64,000 nt of DNA from Streptomyces sp. NBC_00223 (lineage in GTDB: Bacteria > Actinomycetota > Actinomycetes > Streptomycetales > Streptomycetaceae), in assembly GCF_036199905.1 (NCBI RefSeq), contig NZ_CP108109.1:2728001-2792000 (forward strand), written 5' to 3'. The position numbers and the translations under genes were made by a program. Position 1 is the first letter of the stretch. Each line of letters opens with the position of its first letter. Positions 9,028 through 17,922 of this stretch are shown here, piece by piece. A model generated the notes under the pieces. That model made no database searches and was not told the origin of the DNA. It saw only the letters and a program-made list of their open reading frames with translations.

Positions 9028-10356
9028 ATGACCACAGCGGACCTGGGACTGCCGGTGGACGTGCCCTCCACCGCACTGTTCACCGACCGGTACGAATTGA
9101 CGATGCTGCAAGCGGCCCTGCGCAGCGGCGCGGCCCACCGTCACTCGGTCTTCGAGGCGTTCACCCGCCGGCTGCCCGAGGGGCGGCGCTACGGGGTGGT
9201 GGCGGGCACCGGCCGGGTGCTGGACGCGGTGGAGAACTTCCGCTTCGACGCGCCCGTCCTGGACTTCCTGCGGCGCGCGGACGTGGTGGACGCCGCGACC
9301 CTGGACTGGCTGGCGGACTACCGCTTCACCGGCGACATCTGGGGCTACCCCGAGGGCGAGGTGTACTTCCCCGGCTCACCGATCCTGCGGGTCGAGGGCA
9401 GCTTCGCCGAGGCCGTGGTGCTGGAGACGGTGATCCTCTCGATCCTCAACCACGACTCGGCGATCGCCGCCGCGGCCTCCCGGATGGCCGTCGCCGCGGG
9501 CGGCCGGCCGCTGATGGAGATGGGCGCCCGGCGCACCCACGAGCTGGCCGCGGTGGCCGCGTCCCGGGCCGCGTACATCGGCGGTTTCGGCACCACCTCG
9601 AACCTGGCGGCGGGCTTCCGCTACGGCATCCCCACGGTCGGTACGGCCGCGCACGCGTTCACCCTGCTGCACGACACCGAGCGGGACGCCTTCACCGCCC
9701 AGGTGGAATCACTCGGCCGGGGCACCACTCTTCTGGTGGACACCTACGACCTGACCGAGGCGGTCCGCACGGCCGTGGAGGTGGCCGGGCCCGAGCTGGG
9801 CGCGGTCCGGATCGACTCCGGCGATCTGCTGCTGCTCGCGCACCGGGTGCGGCAGCAGCTGGATGACCTCGGCGCCCGGGACACGAGGATCGTGGTCACC
9901 TCGGACCTGGACGAGTACGCGATCGCGTCGCTGGCCGCGGCTCCGGTGGACTCCTACGGGGTGGGGACGTCGCTGGTGACCGGCAGCGGTCAGCCGACGT
10001 GCGCGATGGTCTACAAGCTGGTCGCGCGGGCTTCGTCGGACGCGCCGGGCGCGGAGCTGACGGCCGTGGCGAAGAAGTCGATGGGCGGGAAGACGAGTGT
10101 CGGCGGCCGCAAGTGGGTCGCGCGGCGGCTGGACGAGGAGGGGGTGGCGGACGCGGAGGTCGTGAGCAGTGGGCCGGTGCCGCCCGAGCTGGCGGGGCGG
10201 CAGTTGCTGGTGCCGCTGGTGCGGGGTGGTGAGGTCGTGGGGCGCGAGCCGCTCGACGCGGCGCGGGCCCGGCACATCGCCGCTCGCGCGGGGCTGCCGC
10301 TGTCCGCCACCCAGCTCTCCCGCGGCGAGCCGGTCCTCCCCACGCTGACCCCCTGA
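9028..10356 (+). CDS. pncB: Nicotinate phosphoribosyltransferase
   Basis: A 442-residue enzyme converting nicotinate and PRPP to nicotinate mononucleotide, the committed salvage step to NAD. Landmarks are TDRYELTMLQAAL at the N terminus, GTAAHAFTLLHD with the family's catalytic His, VRIDSGDLLLLAHRVR and the phosphate-binding VTSDLDEYAIASL. AGGGGG precedes the ATG at 9028. Divergent from clpS. Nicotinamidase pncA follows 726 bp downstream, so the two steps from nicotinamide to NaMN are linked. Confidence 0.95.
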   Translation: MTTADLGLPVDVPSTALFTDRYELTMLQAALRSGAAHRHSVFEAFTRRLPEGRRYGVVAGTGRVLDAVENFRFDAPVLDFLRRADVVDAATLDWLADYRFTGDIWGYPEGEVYFPGSPILRVEGSFAEAVVLETVILSILNHDSAIAAAASRMAVAAGGRPLMEMGARRTHELAAVAASRAAYIGGFGTTSNLAAGFRYGIPTVGTAAHAFTLLHDTERDAFTAQVESLGRGTTLLVDTYDLTEAVRTAVEVAGPELGAVRIDSGDLLLLAHRVRQQLDDLGARDTRIVVTSDLDEYAIASLAAAPVDSYGVGTSLVTGSGQPTCAMVYKLVARASSDAPGAELTAVAKKSMGGKTSVGGRKWVARRLDEEGVADAEVVSSGPVPPELAGRQLLVPLVRGGEVVGREPLDAARARHIAARAGLPLSATQLSRGEPVLPTLTP

Positions 10357-11082
10357 CGGGGAGTACCCAGGACCCCGGCCCCGGGGGGGTGCGCCCCGCA
10401 AGGGGCGCGAGGAACTGCGCGACCAGCCACAACGGCGGACCACCCCGCCAACCGGGCACGGGGGGCACCCCCGGGGGGCGAGCGGGGGCTTCCCTGCGGG
10501 GCTCTCTCCCCTGACCCGCCCCTCCCCGAAACCGGAGCTCCGCCCCGGACCCCGCCCCCCGGGGGGGTGCGCCCCGCAAGGGGCGCGAGGAACTGCGCGA
10601 CCAGCCACAACGGCGGACCACCCCGCCAACCGGGCACGGGGGGCACCCCCCCAGGGGCGCTGGGGGCACCCCCGGGCGAAGCCTGGGGGCGGAACTGCGC
10701 GACAAGCCACAACCCCGGGCCACCGCCCCACCGGGCACGAGGGGCACCCCCTCAGGGGCGCGAGGAACTGCGCGACCAGCCACGACGGCGGACCACCCCG
10801 CCAACCGGGCACGGGGGGCACCCCCCCAGGGGCGCTGGGGGCACCCCCGGGCGAAGCCTGGGGGCGGAACCGCGCGACAAGCCACCGCGGCGGCCAACCG
10901 CGCCCACCGGGCGCAACGCGCACCCCCGGAGCGACGGGCCCGGGCCGGAGGCCGAAGGCGTACGCTCGCCCCCGCGGCAAGCGGCCCGCGGGCCGCGCTC
11001 ACCCAGCCCTTCCGGGCCGGAGGCCACGTGTCTAGGCTCGTACGCGTACAGCCGTCCCCCACTCATCCGCCGGAAGGGCACC
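10357..11082. repeat. Block of dispersed Streptomyces GC-rich repeats
   Basis: Five copies of the element AGGGGCGCGAGGAACTGCGC followed by GACCAGCCAC (or degenerate forms) lie at 10401-10430, 10579-10608, 10682-10710, 10754-10783 and 10861-10885. Around them, about 88 bp at 10383 recurs almost unchanged at 10561, and about 100 bp at 10630 recurs near 10770. GCGCCCC-GCAA-GGGGCGC at 10391-10408 forms a hairpin. The long reading frames here encode only Pro/Gly/Arg-rich shadows. The block separates pncB from pncA and probably terminates pncB. Confidence 0.85.
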
Positions 11083-11673
11083 ATGCACCGCGCACTGATC
11101 GTCGTCGACGTGCAGAACGACTTCTGCGAGGGCGGCAGCCTCGCGGTGCCGGGCGGGGGCGACGTCGCCGCCGCGATCACCGATCTGATCGGCGAGACCG
11201 CCGGCTCGTACCGCCATGTCGTGGCCACCCGGGACAACCACATCGACCCCGGTGACCACTTCTCCGCCCACCCGGACTACGTCGCGTCCTGGCCCGCGCA
11301 CTGCGTGGCCGGCACGGAGGGCGTCGGCTTCCATCCGAACTTCGCCCCCGCCGTCGCCTCGGGCGCGGTGGACGCCGTCTTCGAGAAGGGCGCCCACGCG
11401 GCCGCGTACAGCGGTTTCGAGGGCACCGACGAGAACGGCGAAGGGCTCGCCGCGTGGCTGCGCGGCCGCGGGGTCACCGAGCTGGACGTCGTGGGCATCG
11501 CCACCGACCACTGCGTACGCGCCACCGCGCTGGACGCGGCCCGCGAGGGCTTCACCACCCGGGTGCTGCTCGACCTGACCGCGGGCGTGGCCCCGGACAC
11601 CACCGAGCGCGCGCTGACCGAGATGCGTGAGGCGGGCGTGGAGCTGACCGGCAAGCCGGTCGTCTCAAGCTGA
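11083..11673 (+). CDS. pncA: Nicotinamidase/isochorismatase-family hydrolase
   Basis: A 196-residue cysteine hydrolase converting nicotinamide to nicotinate. The catalytic triad is D9 in VVDVQNDF, Lys in FEKGAHAAAYSGF and Cys in TDHCVRATALDA. The metal site is in TRDNHIDPGDHFSAH. The ATG at 11083 has GGAAGGG upstream; the longer open frame to 10567 is the repeat block. Product feeds pncB upstream. Confidence 0.93.
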   Translation: MHRALIVVDVQNDFCEGGSLAVPGGGDVAAAITDLIGETAGSYRHVVATRDNHIDPGDHFSAHPDYVASWPAHCVAGTEGVGFHPNFAPAVASGAVDAVFEKGAHAAAYSGFEGTDENGEGLAAWLRGRGVTELDVVGIATDHCVRATALDAAREGFTTRVLLDLTAGVAPDTTERALTEMREAGVELTGKPVVSS

Positions 11674-11694
11674 GCCGTACGGCCCCGGGCTTCC

Positions 11695-12075
11695 CTACCG
11701 CACCGCGCGGCTCAGCGCCGAGATGGGGTGCCAGGGATCACCCGTACGCGCGTGGTAGTCGCGCCAGATCACCCCGTCCGGGTGATGCAGCACCGCGGTG
11801 ATCTCGTCGGGCGTCGGCGGCTCCGCGTTGCCGCTGAGCCGGGCGCCCCGGAAGCCCAGATTGCTGAGCCGGGTCAGCGCCCGCTGCCGGTTCAGGGCGT
11901 GCACGACCACCCGCACGACATGCTCCGCGCGGGCCGGATCGGGCAGCCTGAGCGCCACGACGACCGTGCCGCCCGGGAGCCTGGTGAAACCGCCGACCGC
12001 CATGCCCACATCTTCGGGCGTCCGGCCGCCGCCCACCAGGGGGCAGCGGCCGAACGTCACATCAGTGCAGGTCAC
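11695..12075 (-). CDS. Conserved hypothetical protein
   Basis: About 126 residues without a recognised domain. The composition is mixed alpha/beta, with VVVALRLPDPARAEHVVRVVV and a C-terminal ITAVLHHPDGVIWRDYHA. The start is uncertain: GTG at 12075, GTG at 12060 or ATG at 12003 (GAAG upstream) are all possible. It lies 16 bp downstream of the M6 protease on the same strand and could be its last operon member. No signal peptide. Confidence 0.6.
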   Translation of the reverse strand: MTCTDVTFGRCPLVGGGRTPEDVGMAVGGFTRLPGGTVVVALRLPDPARAEHVVRVVVHALNRQRALTRLSNLGFRGARLSGNAEPPTPDEITAVLHHPDGVIWRDYHARTGDPWHPISALSRAVR

Positions 12076-12091
12076 AGCGGTAAAACGGTGA

Positions 12092-14509
12092 TCACCTGTG
12101 CGCGGGACCGACCTGGACGGTCATCGTGCTGCCGTCCAGCGCCTCGCTCAGGATGGAGATCCTGGTGTTGGTGTCCGGCACCTTGACGCTGCCGGTCGGG
12201 TTGCTCGCGTACCAGTACGTCCCGTAGTGGTCGTCGAAGATCGGCGTGCCGAGCTTCGGGGAGATCCGGGCGGCCGAGCCGTTGTCGTGCAGCGTGAACC
12301 CGTCGGTCGGGTACCAGCTGAACGGCGAGTCGTAGGCCTGCACCCGGTTGCGGATCAGGCTGCCGTTGGACCACTTCTCGGGCTTGGCGTGCGCGTCCAC
12401 CGGCAGGATCTCGCCCTGTCCGGGGTGGACGCCGACGCTGTTGTCCGCCTGCGAGGTGTCCCACAGCCAGATCAGCAGACCGTTCTGGTACGGGAAGTGC
12501 TCGACCTTCTTGGGCGTGGTGTTGAGCCAGCCGAAGTTGTACGGACCGGTCTTGAGCGTCTGGTCGTACGACACGTACTGCCGGTTCTCGGCGATGTAGT
12601 ACTCGGGGTAGTCCTTGCTGAAGGACGCGCCGATCCGGGAGAAGCCCACGGCGGTCCAGCCGTTGTCGCCGCTCTCGGCGCCGTCGCTGAGGACGGTCTG
12701 CCCGTCGGCGGTGACGGTGATCGCGTCGGCCGCGAAGCCCATCTGGGCGACACCGCCGTCGGTCAGGTAGCGGAAGCGCAGCTGGATCTTCTGCCCGGCG
12801 TAGGCGTCCAGCGGGAAGGACAGGTTCTCGTACGCGCCCGAGGTGCCGGTCAGGGCGGGGGCGTCGCTGCCGTCGCGCGGGAGGGTCTTGCCGTTGGCCG
12901 TGCCGTCGAGCGCGGTCCAGTCGGCGCCGCCGTTCGTGGAGACCTCGGTGTAGAGGAAGTCGTAGTTCTCCTCGATGTCCCACCAGCCCTTGAGGCTCAG
13001 CGCGGCCGAGGACTTGCCGGTCAGGTCGACGTCACGGGTCAGCGTGTTGGACAGGTTGTCACCCGAACCGCTCCACCACTGGCTGCTGCCCTCGGCGGGC
13101 GTGGTGACGGTGGTGGTGACCGGCTTGTCGGGCAGCTGGACCACGACGGCCTGTTTGTCCTTGGTGTTGTACTCGGCGACGCCCAGCCTGGTGGTGGAGT
13201 TCTTCGCCGCCTTGGCCGTGCTGTAGTTGAGCCAGCCCAGCTGGAGCTTGTCCCAGGCGCTCAGGTCGTCGGGCAGGTCGCCGATGGCGTTCTTGCCCGT
13301 GCCCAGCCACGATCCGGAGGACATCAGCGACCAGAAGGCGACATTGGACTCGCCGACGTACGTGGTGTCGTACTCGTCGGGCAGACCCAGGTCGTGGCCG
13401 TACTCGTGGGCGTAGACGCCCAGTCCGCCGTTCTCCGGCTGGAGGGTGTAGTCGCCGACCCAGATGCCGGTGTTCCCGATCTGGGTGCCGCCCGCGCGGT
13501 TGCCGGCCGGGCCGGTCCGGCCGACGTCCGAGCCGTACGCGTACCAGCGGTGCGCCCACAGCGCGTCGGTGCCCTGCGCGCCGCCGCCACCGGACTCGTC
13601 CTCGCCCGCGTGGACGATCTGGAAGTGGTCGATGTAGCCGTCGGGCTCGTTGAAGTTCCCGTCACCGTCGTAGTCGTAACGGTCCCACTGGTCGTACTGC
13701 GCCAGGTCGGCCTTGACCTGGGCGTCGGTACGGCCCTGGGCCTTCTGGTCGGCGACATAGGCGGTGGTGGCGTCGCGGATCAGGTCCCAGGCGCTGGAGC
13801 AGATCGTGGAGCCGCACCAGTTGGAGCCGTAACGGGCCTCGTTGTAGGGCACCTTGACCCAGTCGGAGACCTCGCCGTCGACCGAGTAGCGGCCCGAGGA
13901 CTGGGTCTCGTAGTACTTCGCCAGCGACTCCTTGTTCGAGGCGTGCGAGAAGTACAGGTCCTGGAAGTGGGCCCGGTTGTAGTCGGCCTGCCAGGCGGTG
14001 CTGTTGTCGACCTTCGGGTCCGGCTTGGCGATGGTGTTGTGCGCCGGGCCGGGGGTGCCGCCGTACTTCGGGACCGGCGGCTTCGGACCGTCCGGGCCGT
14101 CGGGGTCGTAGGCGGTGGTGTTGTCCACGGTGTCGCCGAACTCGACCAGAATGGTGAAGATCTTGTCCGTCTTCTCCCGGCCGAGCTCGACGTACTTGCT
14201 CTTCTTGCCCTTGCCGGAGCCGAGTTGGACGACCTTCGAGGCACCGCGCTGCTCCACGGTGGCATTGCCGGAGACGACCTGCTGAAGGGCGGCCGAGTGC
14301 TCGGCCGCCTGCTGTTTGCTGAACGGGCCCGGCAGGTCGTGCGGTTCGTTCGCTGCCGGGTCGTGCGTGGCCGCCGCCGCTGCGGGGCTCGTTGCCTGGT
14401 CCGGGGCCGCCGCGTGGGCGACCCCGGCGGTGGTGACCGCGGGTACGCCCAGCACGGCTATCGCGAGGGCCAGGGCGGCGGGACGGGTGATCCTCCGCTG
14501 AGTTTTCAA
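12092..14509 (-). CDS. Secreted M6 (immune inhibitor A-like) zinc metalloprotease
   Basis: A protein of about 805 residues with a signal peptide (RRITRPAALALAIAVLGVPAVTTAGVAHA). The pro-region is followed by the M6 catalytic domain with the zinc motif in VYAHEYGHDLGLPDEYD (HExxH plus a downstream ligand). The second half carries carbohydrate/MAM-like beta-sandwich segments typical of immune inhibitor A proteins. I chose TTG at 14509 because GGGGAGG sits about nine bases upstream; ATG at 14539 has no ribosome site. Secreted proteolysis is expected. The proteolytic targets are unknown. Confidence 0.9.
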   Translation of the reverse strand: MKTQRRITRPAALALAIAVLGVPAVTTAGVAHAAAPDQATSPAAAAATHDPAANEPHDLPGPFSKQQAAEHSAALQQVVSGNATVEQRGASKVVQLGSGKGKKSKYVELGREKTDKIFTILVEFGDTVDNTTAYDPDGPDGPKPPVPKYGGTPGPAHNTIAKPDPKVDNSTAWQADYNRAHFQDLYFSHASNKESLAKYYETQSSGRYSVDGEVSDWVKVPYNEARYGSNWCGSTICSSAWDLIRDATTAYVADQKAQGRTDAQVKADLAQYDQWDRYDYDGDGNFNEPDGYIDHFQIVHAGEDESGGGGAQGTDALWAHRWYAYGSDVGRTGPAGNRAGGTQIGNTGIWVGDYTLQPENGGLGVYAHEYGHDLGLPDEYDTTYVGESNVAFWSLMSSGSWLGTGKNAIGDLPDDLSAWDKLQLGWLNYSTAKAAKNSTTRLGVAEYNTKDKQAVVVQLPDKPVTTTVTTPAEGSSQWWSGSGDNLSNTLTRDVDLTGKSSAALSLKGWWDIEENYDFLYTEVSTNGGADWTALDGTANGKTLPRDGSDAPALTGTSGAYENLSFPLDAYAGQKIQLRFRYLTDGGVAQMGFAADAITVTADGQTVLSDGAESGDNGWTAVGFSRIGASFSKDYPEYYIAENRQYVSYDQTLKTGPYNFGWLNTTPKKVEHFPYQNGLLIWLWDTSQADNSVGVHPGQGEILPVDAHAKPEKWSNGSLIRNRVQAYDSPFSWYPTDGFTLHDNGSAARISPKLGTPIFDDHYGTYWYASNPTGSVKVPDTNTRISILSEALDGSTMTVQVGPAHR

Positions 14510-14845
14510 GATCCTTGACCTCCCCTTGGGAAAGGCCATTGCACCGGAGTGACAGAAGAAAAAACAGATCTTGACTTGTGCATGGCAGGCTACTAGGTTT
14601 GCCGGTTTCCGGATTCCACGCACCGCTGAGCGGACGGACACCGGCACAACACTCCCTCGCTGCACTTGCGTTGGACACCCGCTCACGTGTGCGACCCCGT
14701 GCGCCCCCTGTGCACCGCACAGCTGGTAAGGCGATGCTTACCCGGCGTCAGCTTCGGGCATGCCGAATCGTAGAGTGGTTCCCCGTCAGCCTTGAGCTTC
14801 CCGTCAGCGTGCTCCCGCATCGACGTATCCGAGGACGGATCCCCC
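14510..14845. other. Divergent promoter region, 336 bp
   Basis: This region separates the minus-strand protease from the plus-strand membrane protein. It contains a near-consensus sigma-70-type promoter for the plus strand (listed separately) and a weaker TAGAGT -10-like element at 14771. No gene is supported. Confidence 0.6.
14571..14599 (+). promoter_or_regulatory. Near-consensus promoter TTGACT-17-TAGGTT
   Basis: TTGACT at 14571-14576 and TAGGTT at 14594-14599 are spaced by 17 bp, matching the vegetative Streptomyces consensus. A transcript from here would have a leader of about 240 nt before the ATG at 14846. Confidence 0.55.
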
Positions 14846-15139
14846 ATGCCGCGTCCCGCGCATATCGCCTACGGTCTGCTGACCGTCGTTCTGTTCACCG
14901 TCGCGGTGCTGCTGGCGGCGGATGTGCGCTCCGGTGCCGGGGTCGTCGCGGTCGCCGCGGCCGGGCTGGTGCTGGGCGTCGGTGTCGCCACCGCGCTGAC
15001 CGTCCGCGGCCGCCGGATCGCCGTCGTCGTGGCGCCGCCGGTGCGCGCGGTGAGCGCCGTGCTGACCTCCGCGCGGGTGCCGCGGGCCAGGGTGCGCGCC
15101 GCGGCGGCCGAGGCGCGCCAGCACTCGCTGCGCGGCTGA
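14846..15139 (+). CDS. Small two-helix membrane protein
   Basis: 97 residues. Two hydrophobic helices span roughly residues 6-24 and 28-48, followed by a basic, Ala/Arg-rich cytoplasmic tail (RRIAVVVAPPVRAVSAVLTSARVPRARVRAAAAEARQH). The ATG at 14846 follows GAGGA. No known family recognised. It converges on the RDD cluster. Confidence 0.6.
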   Translation: MPRPAHIAYGLLTVVLFTVAVLLAADVRSGAGVVAVAAAGLVLGVGVATALTVRGRRIAVVVAPPVRAVSAVLTSARVPRARVRAAAAEARQHSLRG

Positions 15140-15167
15140 GCCCGGCCCGTCCCCGGCCGACCGGGGC

Positions 15168-15641
15168 TCAGACGGCGGCCACGACCACCGTACGGGCCGC
15201 CTTGTCGTGCAGGCACTGCCGGAACGGCCGGTCCCAGGTGCACCACAGCGAGTTGATCAGCCAGAACAGCGGCCCTATCAGGATCGCGCTCAGCACACCG
15301 GGCAGCGCGTAGACCGCCGCCCGGGCCCAGCCCGCGGCCCCCGGCACCCCGCCGTCGGACAGCCGGGCGGCCCGGATGCGCAGCACCATCTTGCCCACGG
15401 TCTGGCCCCGCACGGCCGTCATCGCGCCTTCGAGCGCGAAGTAGAGCACATAGCCGAGCGTGCCGACGAGCACCTGTTTGCCGTACGAGGCGTCCTCCGC
15501 GTGGAAGACCTGACCGCCGAGCGCGGCGAAGGTCACCGCCATGCCGACGGCGACGAGGATCACGGTGTCGATCGCCCGGGCCGCGAAGCGCTGCCCGAAG
15601 GTGGCGAGGGGGGCCATGCCGGACGGTTGCTCTGCGCTCAT
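15168..15641 (-). CDS. RDD family membrane protein (1)
   Basis: A 157-residue protein. The RDD signature is seen in FGQRFAARAIDTVILVAVGM, then three to four hydrophobic helices, GQTVGKMVLRIR between helices, and the ending WDRPFRQCLHDKAARTVVV. It is the shortest of three adjacent RDD genes on this strand. RDD proteins are poorly understood; some act in Na+/H+ exchange. Confidence 0.85.
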   Translation of the reverse strand: MSAEQPSGMAPLATFGQRFAARAIDTVILVAVGMAVTFAALGGQVFHAEDASYGKQVLVGTLGYVLYFALEGAMTAVRGQTVGKMVLRIRAARLSDGGVPGAAGWARAAVYALPGVLSAILIGPLFWLINSLWCTWDRPFRQCLHDKAARTVVVAAV

Positions 15642-15700
15642 GGCTGGTCAGTAAATCAGCCATCGGAGTGACGGTACAGAGCGGGCCCGCGGACGGTCCC

Positions 15701-16417
15701 TCAGACCGCCTGGACCACCACGGTCCTGGCCACCTTGTCCTCCAGGCCCTGCTTGTACGGCCGGTCGACGAGCACGGTCAGCCCGATCACCAGGAACCAG
15801 ACGCAACTGCAGCAGAAGGCCGGCAGCCACAGCACGAGCGCGCGCAGCGCGGAGGCCGTGGGGGTCGGCACCCCGCCGTGGTCGAGCATCGCGGCCCGCA
15901 GGCCCATCGCCCTCTTGCCGATGGTCTGGCCGGTGGACTTCGTCATGAAGAACTCGTAGAGGAAGCCGATGCCCGCGGTGAAGACGCCGCCGACCGCCGA
16001 GCGGCCCGAGGTGAAGTTGTTGCTGTGCACGCCGAGCGCGGCCCAGTCCAGCAGGAAGGCGGGGATCAGCACGATGACGATGTCGATGATCCGGGCGAGC
16101 AGGCGCTTGCCCGACGGCGCCAGCGGCGGCATCCCGGCGAGCGGGTCGGGGGCGCCGCCGTAGGGCCCGCCGGCGTAAGGGTTCTCACCGTAGGGCCCGC
16201 CCGGACCGCCCTGGCCACCGGGACCGCCCTGGCCACCCTGGCCGCCGCCGGGGCCGTACGGGCCGCTCGCGTAGGGGTCGCCGGGCGGCGGCCGGTCGGG
16301 CGGGGGCTGGTTCGGAGGCGGGTCGTACGGTGAGCCTCCGGGCGCACCGGAGCCGTCGTGGGGCCGCTTGGCGAACGGATCGTCAGGCGATCCGGGCGTC
16401 GGCTGATCGGTACTCAT
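15701..16417 (-). CDS. RDD family membrane protein (2) with Pro/Gly-rich N terminus
   Basis: 238 residues. The first 95 or so are a disordered Pro/Gly/Tyr-rich segment with GGQGGQGGPGGQ-type repeats. An RDD domain follows (GKRLLARIIDIVIVLIPAFLL) with GQTIGKRAMGLR and a VDRPYKQGLEDKVARTVVV end closely like its neighbours. Start MSTDQPTPG. It stands between two paralogues, so local duplication is likely. Confidence 0.85.
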   Translation of the reverse strand: MSTDQPTPGSPDDPFAKRPHDGSGAPGGSPYDPPPNQPPPDRPPPGDPYASGPYGPGGGQGGQGGPGGQGGPGGPYGENPYAGGPYGGAPDPLAGMPPLAPSGKRLLARIIDIVIVLIPAFLLDWAALGVHSNNFTSGRSAVGGVFTAGIGFLYEFFMTKSTGQTIGKRAMGLRAAMLDHGGVPTPTASALRALVLWLPAFCCSCVWFLVIGLTVLVDRPYKQGLEDKVARTVVVQAV

Positions 16418-16513
16418 ACGCCGAGTCAACCCCGGGGTGCCGGCCCCCGCCCGCCGCGCGATCCGTTCGGAGTACGCCCGGGTGCCGGTCCGCGCGGCCG
16501 GGCACGGGTCCGC

Positions 16514-17650
16514 TCAGTCGCCCGCGACGAACGTACGGGCCGCCTTGTCGTGCCAGCACTGCTTCCACGGCCGGTCGAACAGACACCAGGCCACCCCGAC
16601 CACACCGACCGCCAGCACATCCAGCACGGAGCGCGTCAGCCAGCGGCGCAGGCTCGCGCCGAAGGCCGGCGGCAGCTGCGCCTCGATGTCCAGCACCCGC
16701 AGCCCGACCAGCTTCTTGCCCAGCGTGCGGCCCCACTTGACGGTGGGCAGCACTTCGAGCAGCAGCCCGACGAGGACCGCGACGACGAGCACCGCGCCGA
16801 GCTGGGCGCCCGTGGTGCCGTCGATCAGCCACACCTTGACCGTCTCACCGGTCAGCCTGGCCCGGTCCACCTTGTCCTTGGCGTGGTGGTAGGCGGCCGT
16901 GCCCAGCGGTACGGCGGCGGCGCCGACCACCGCGGCCGCCACGACGGTGTCGATCACCCGCGCGGCGAACCGCCGTACCAGCCCGCCCGGCCGCTCCTGC
17001 TGCCGCGCGCCGGCGAAGGGGTCGGCGACGGGGGGCCGCCACGGCACGACCGGCTCGTCCCGCGCCAGCTCCTGCACCCGCCCCGCCCATCCCCCGGACC
17101 GCGCCGGCGGGGTCGGCTGTACGGGCGCCGCCGGCCGCACCGGAGAGGCGGGCCGCACGGGCGGGGCGGGCTCACCGTACGGGCCCGCCTGCGGCGGTAC
17201 GGCCCGCGGGTCCGGCTGCGGCTGCGGCTGCGGCTGCGCGGTGAACGGCCCGCCCGGCGCTCCCGGTCCCGGCGCGGCGGGCTCCCGCGCGGCCGGAGTG
17301 CCCCAGGAGATACGCGGCAGACCGGCCGCGGGCTCGGCCGGGGCCGGCCAGACGGGGGCCACCGGGGGTGCGGCGGGCCCGAGTTCGGCCACCGGCGCGG
17401 CCGGGTCCTCGTCCATGAACATCGGCCCCGACTCGTCCACCGCCCGCTCCCGCGCGGGGCCGCCCTGCGCGGGCACGGGTGCGCCCTGCGCCGCGGCGTC
17501 CACCCCGGGCGCGGGCCGACTCGTACCCGGTACCCAGGACGAGCCGTTCCAGTAGCGGATGTAGTTCGGGATCGACGGGTCCGGGTAATAGCCCGGGACC
17601 GGGGACGCGGAGGACGAAGAACCGGAGGAGCCAGAAGTGGGTGCGCTCAT
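16514..17650 (-). CDS. DUF2510-RDD membrane protein (3)
   Basis: 378 residues. An N-terminal DUF2510 motif (PGYYPDPSIPNYIRYWNGSSWVPGT) is followed by a Pro/Ala-rich linker of about 150 residues with PQPQPQP, then an RDD domain (RRFAARVIDTVVAAAVVGA, GRTLGKKLVGLRVLD, FDRPWKQCWHDKAARTFV). DUF2510 is a small Trp-rich domain that often precedes membrane modules. First gene of the three-RDD run. Confidence 0.88.
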   Translation of the reverse strand: MSAPTSGSSGSSSSASPVPGYYPDPSIPNYIRYWNGSSWVPGTSRPAPGVDAAAQGAPVPAQGGPARERAVDESGPMFMDEDPAAPVAELGPAAPPVAPVWPAPAEPAAGLPRISWGTPAAREPAAPGPGAPGGPFTAQPQPQPQPDPRAVPPQAGPYGEPAPPVRPASPVRPAAPVQPTPPARSGGWAGRVQELARDEPVVPWRPPVADPFAGARQQERPGGLVRRFAARVIDTVVAAAVVGAAAVPLGTAAYHHAKDKVDRARLTGETVKVWLIDGTTGAQLGAVLVVAVLVGLLLEVLPTVKWGRTLGKKLVGLRVLDIEAQLPPAFGASLRRWLTRSVLDVLAVGVVGVAWCLFDRPWKQCWHDKAARTFVAGD

Positions 17651-17922
17651 GGTTCACAGGTTCCGTATCTGCTCGGCCGGGGGGTGTATGACGTCCACAT
17701 CTACCAGAACGGCGGACCCCTCGGGTCCGTCGTGGTCCGCACCACCCTCGTTGACTCGTCTTTACCCCCCTGCGCCGCCGCTTGCCCAAGGTTCGGAAAA
17801 TTTGAACCCAATCCCGGGAATCCGCGTAATGGTTGGGGTGGCACGCGCTCTCTTCCAGGTGCAGGTCCCGATCGCGCAACCCGCCGACAGGGGACACCGC
17901 GCCAAGGAAAGGACGTCGACAC
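17651..17922. promoter_or_regulatory. Divergent RDD3/ssgG regulatory region with a palindrome
   Basis: The region carries promoters for both flanking genes. An interrupted palindrome GGTTCGGAAAATTTGAACC lies at 17790-17808, with five-base perfect arms, in an unusually AT-rich patch. It could be an operator. Confidence 0.4.

Noticed and set aside
10567..11082. N-terminal extension of the pncA frame
   Set aside because: It translates the dispersed repeat block into Pro/Arg-rich text; the ATG at 11083 has a ribosome site and family start.
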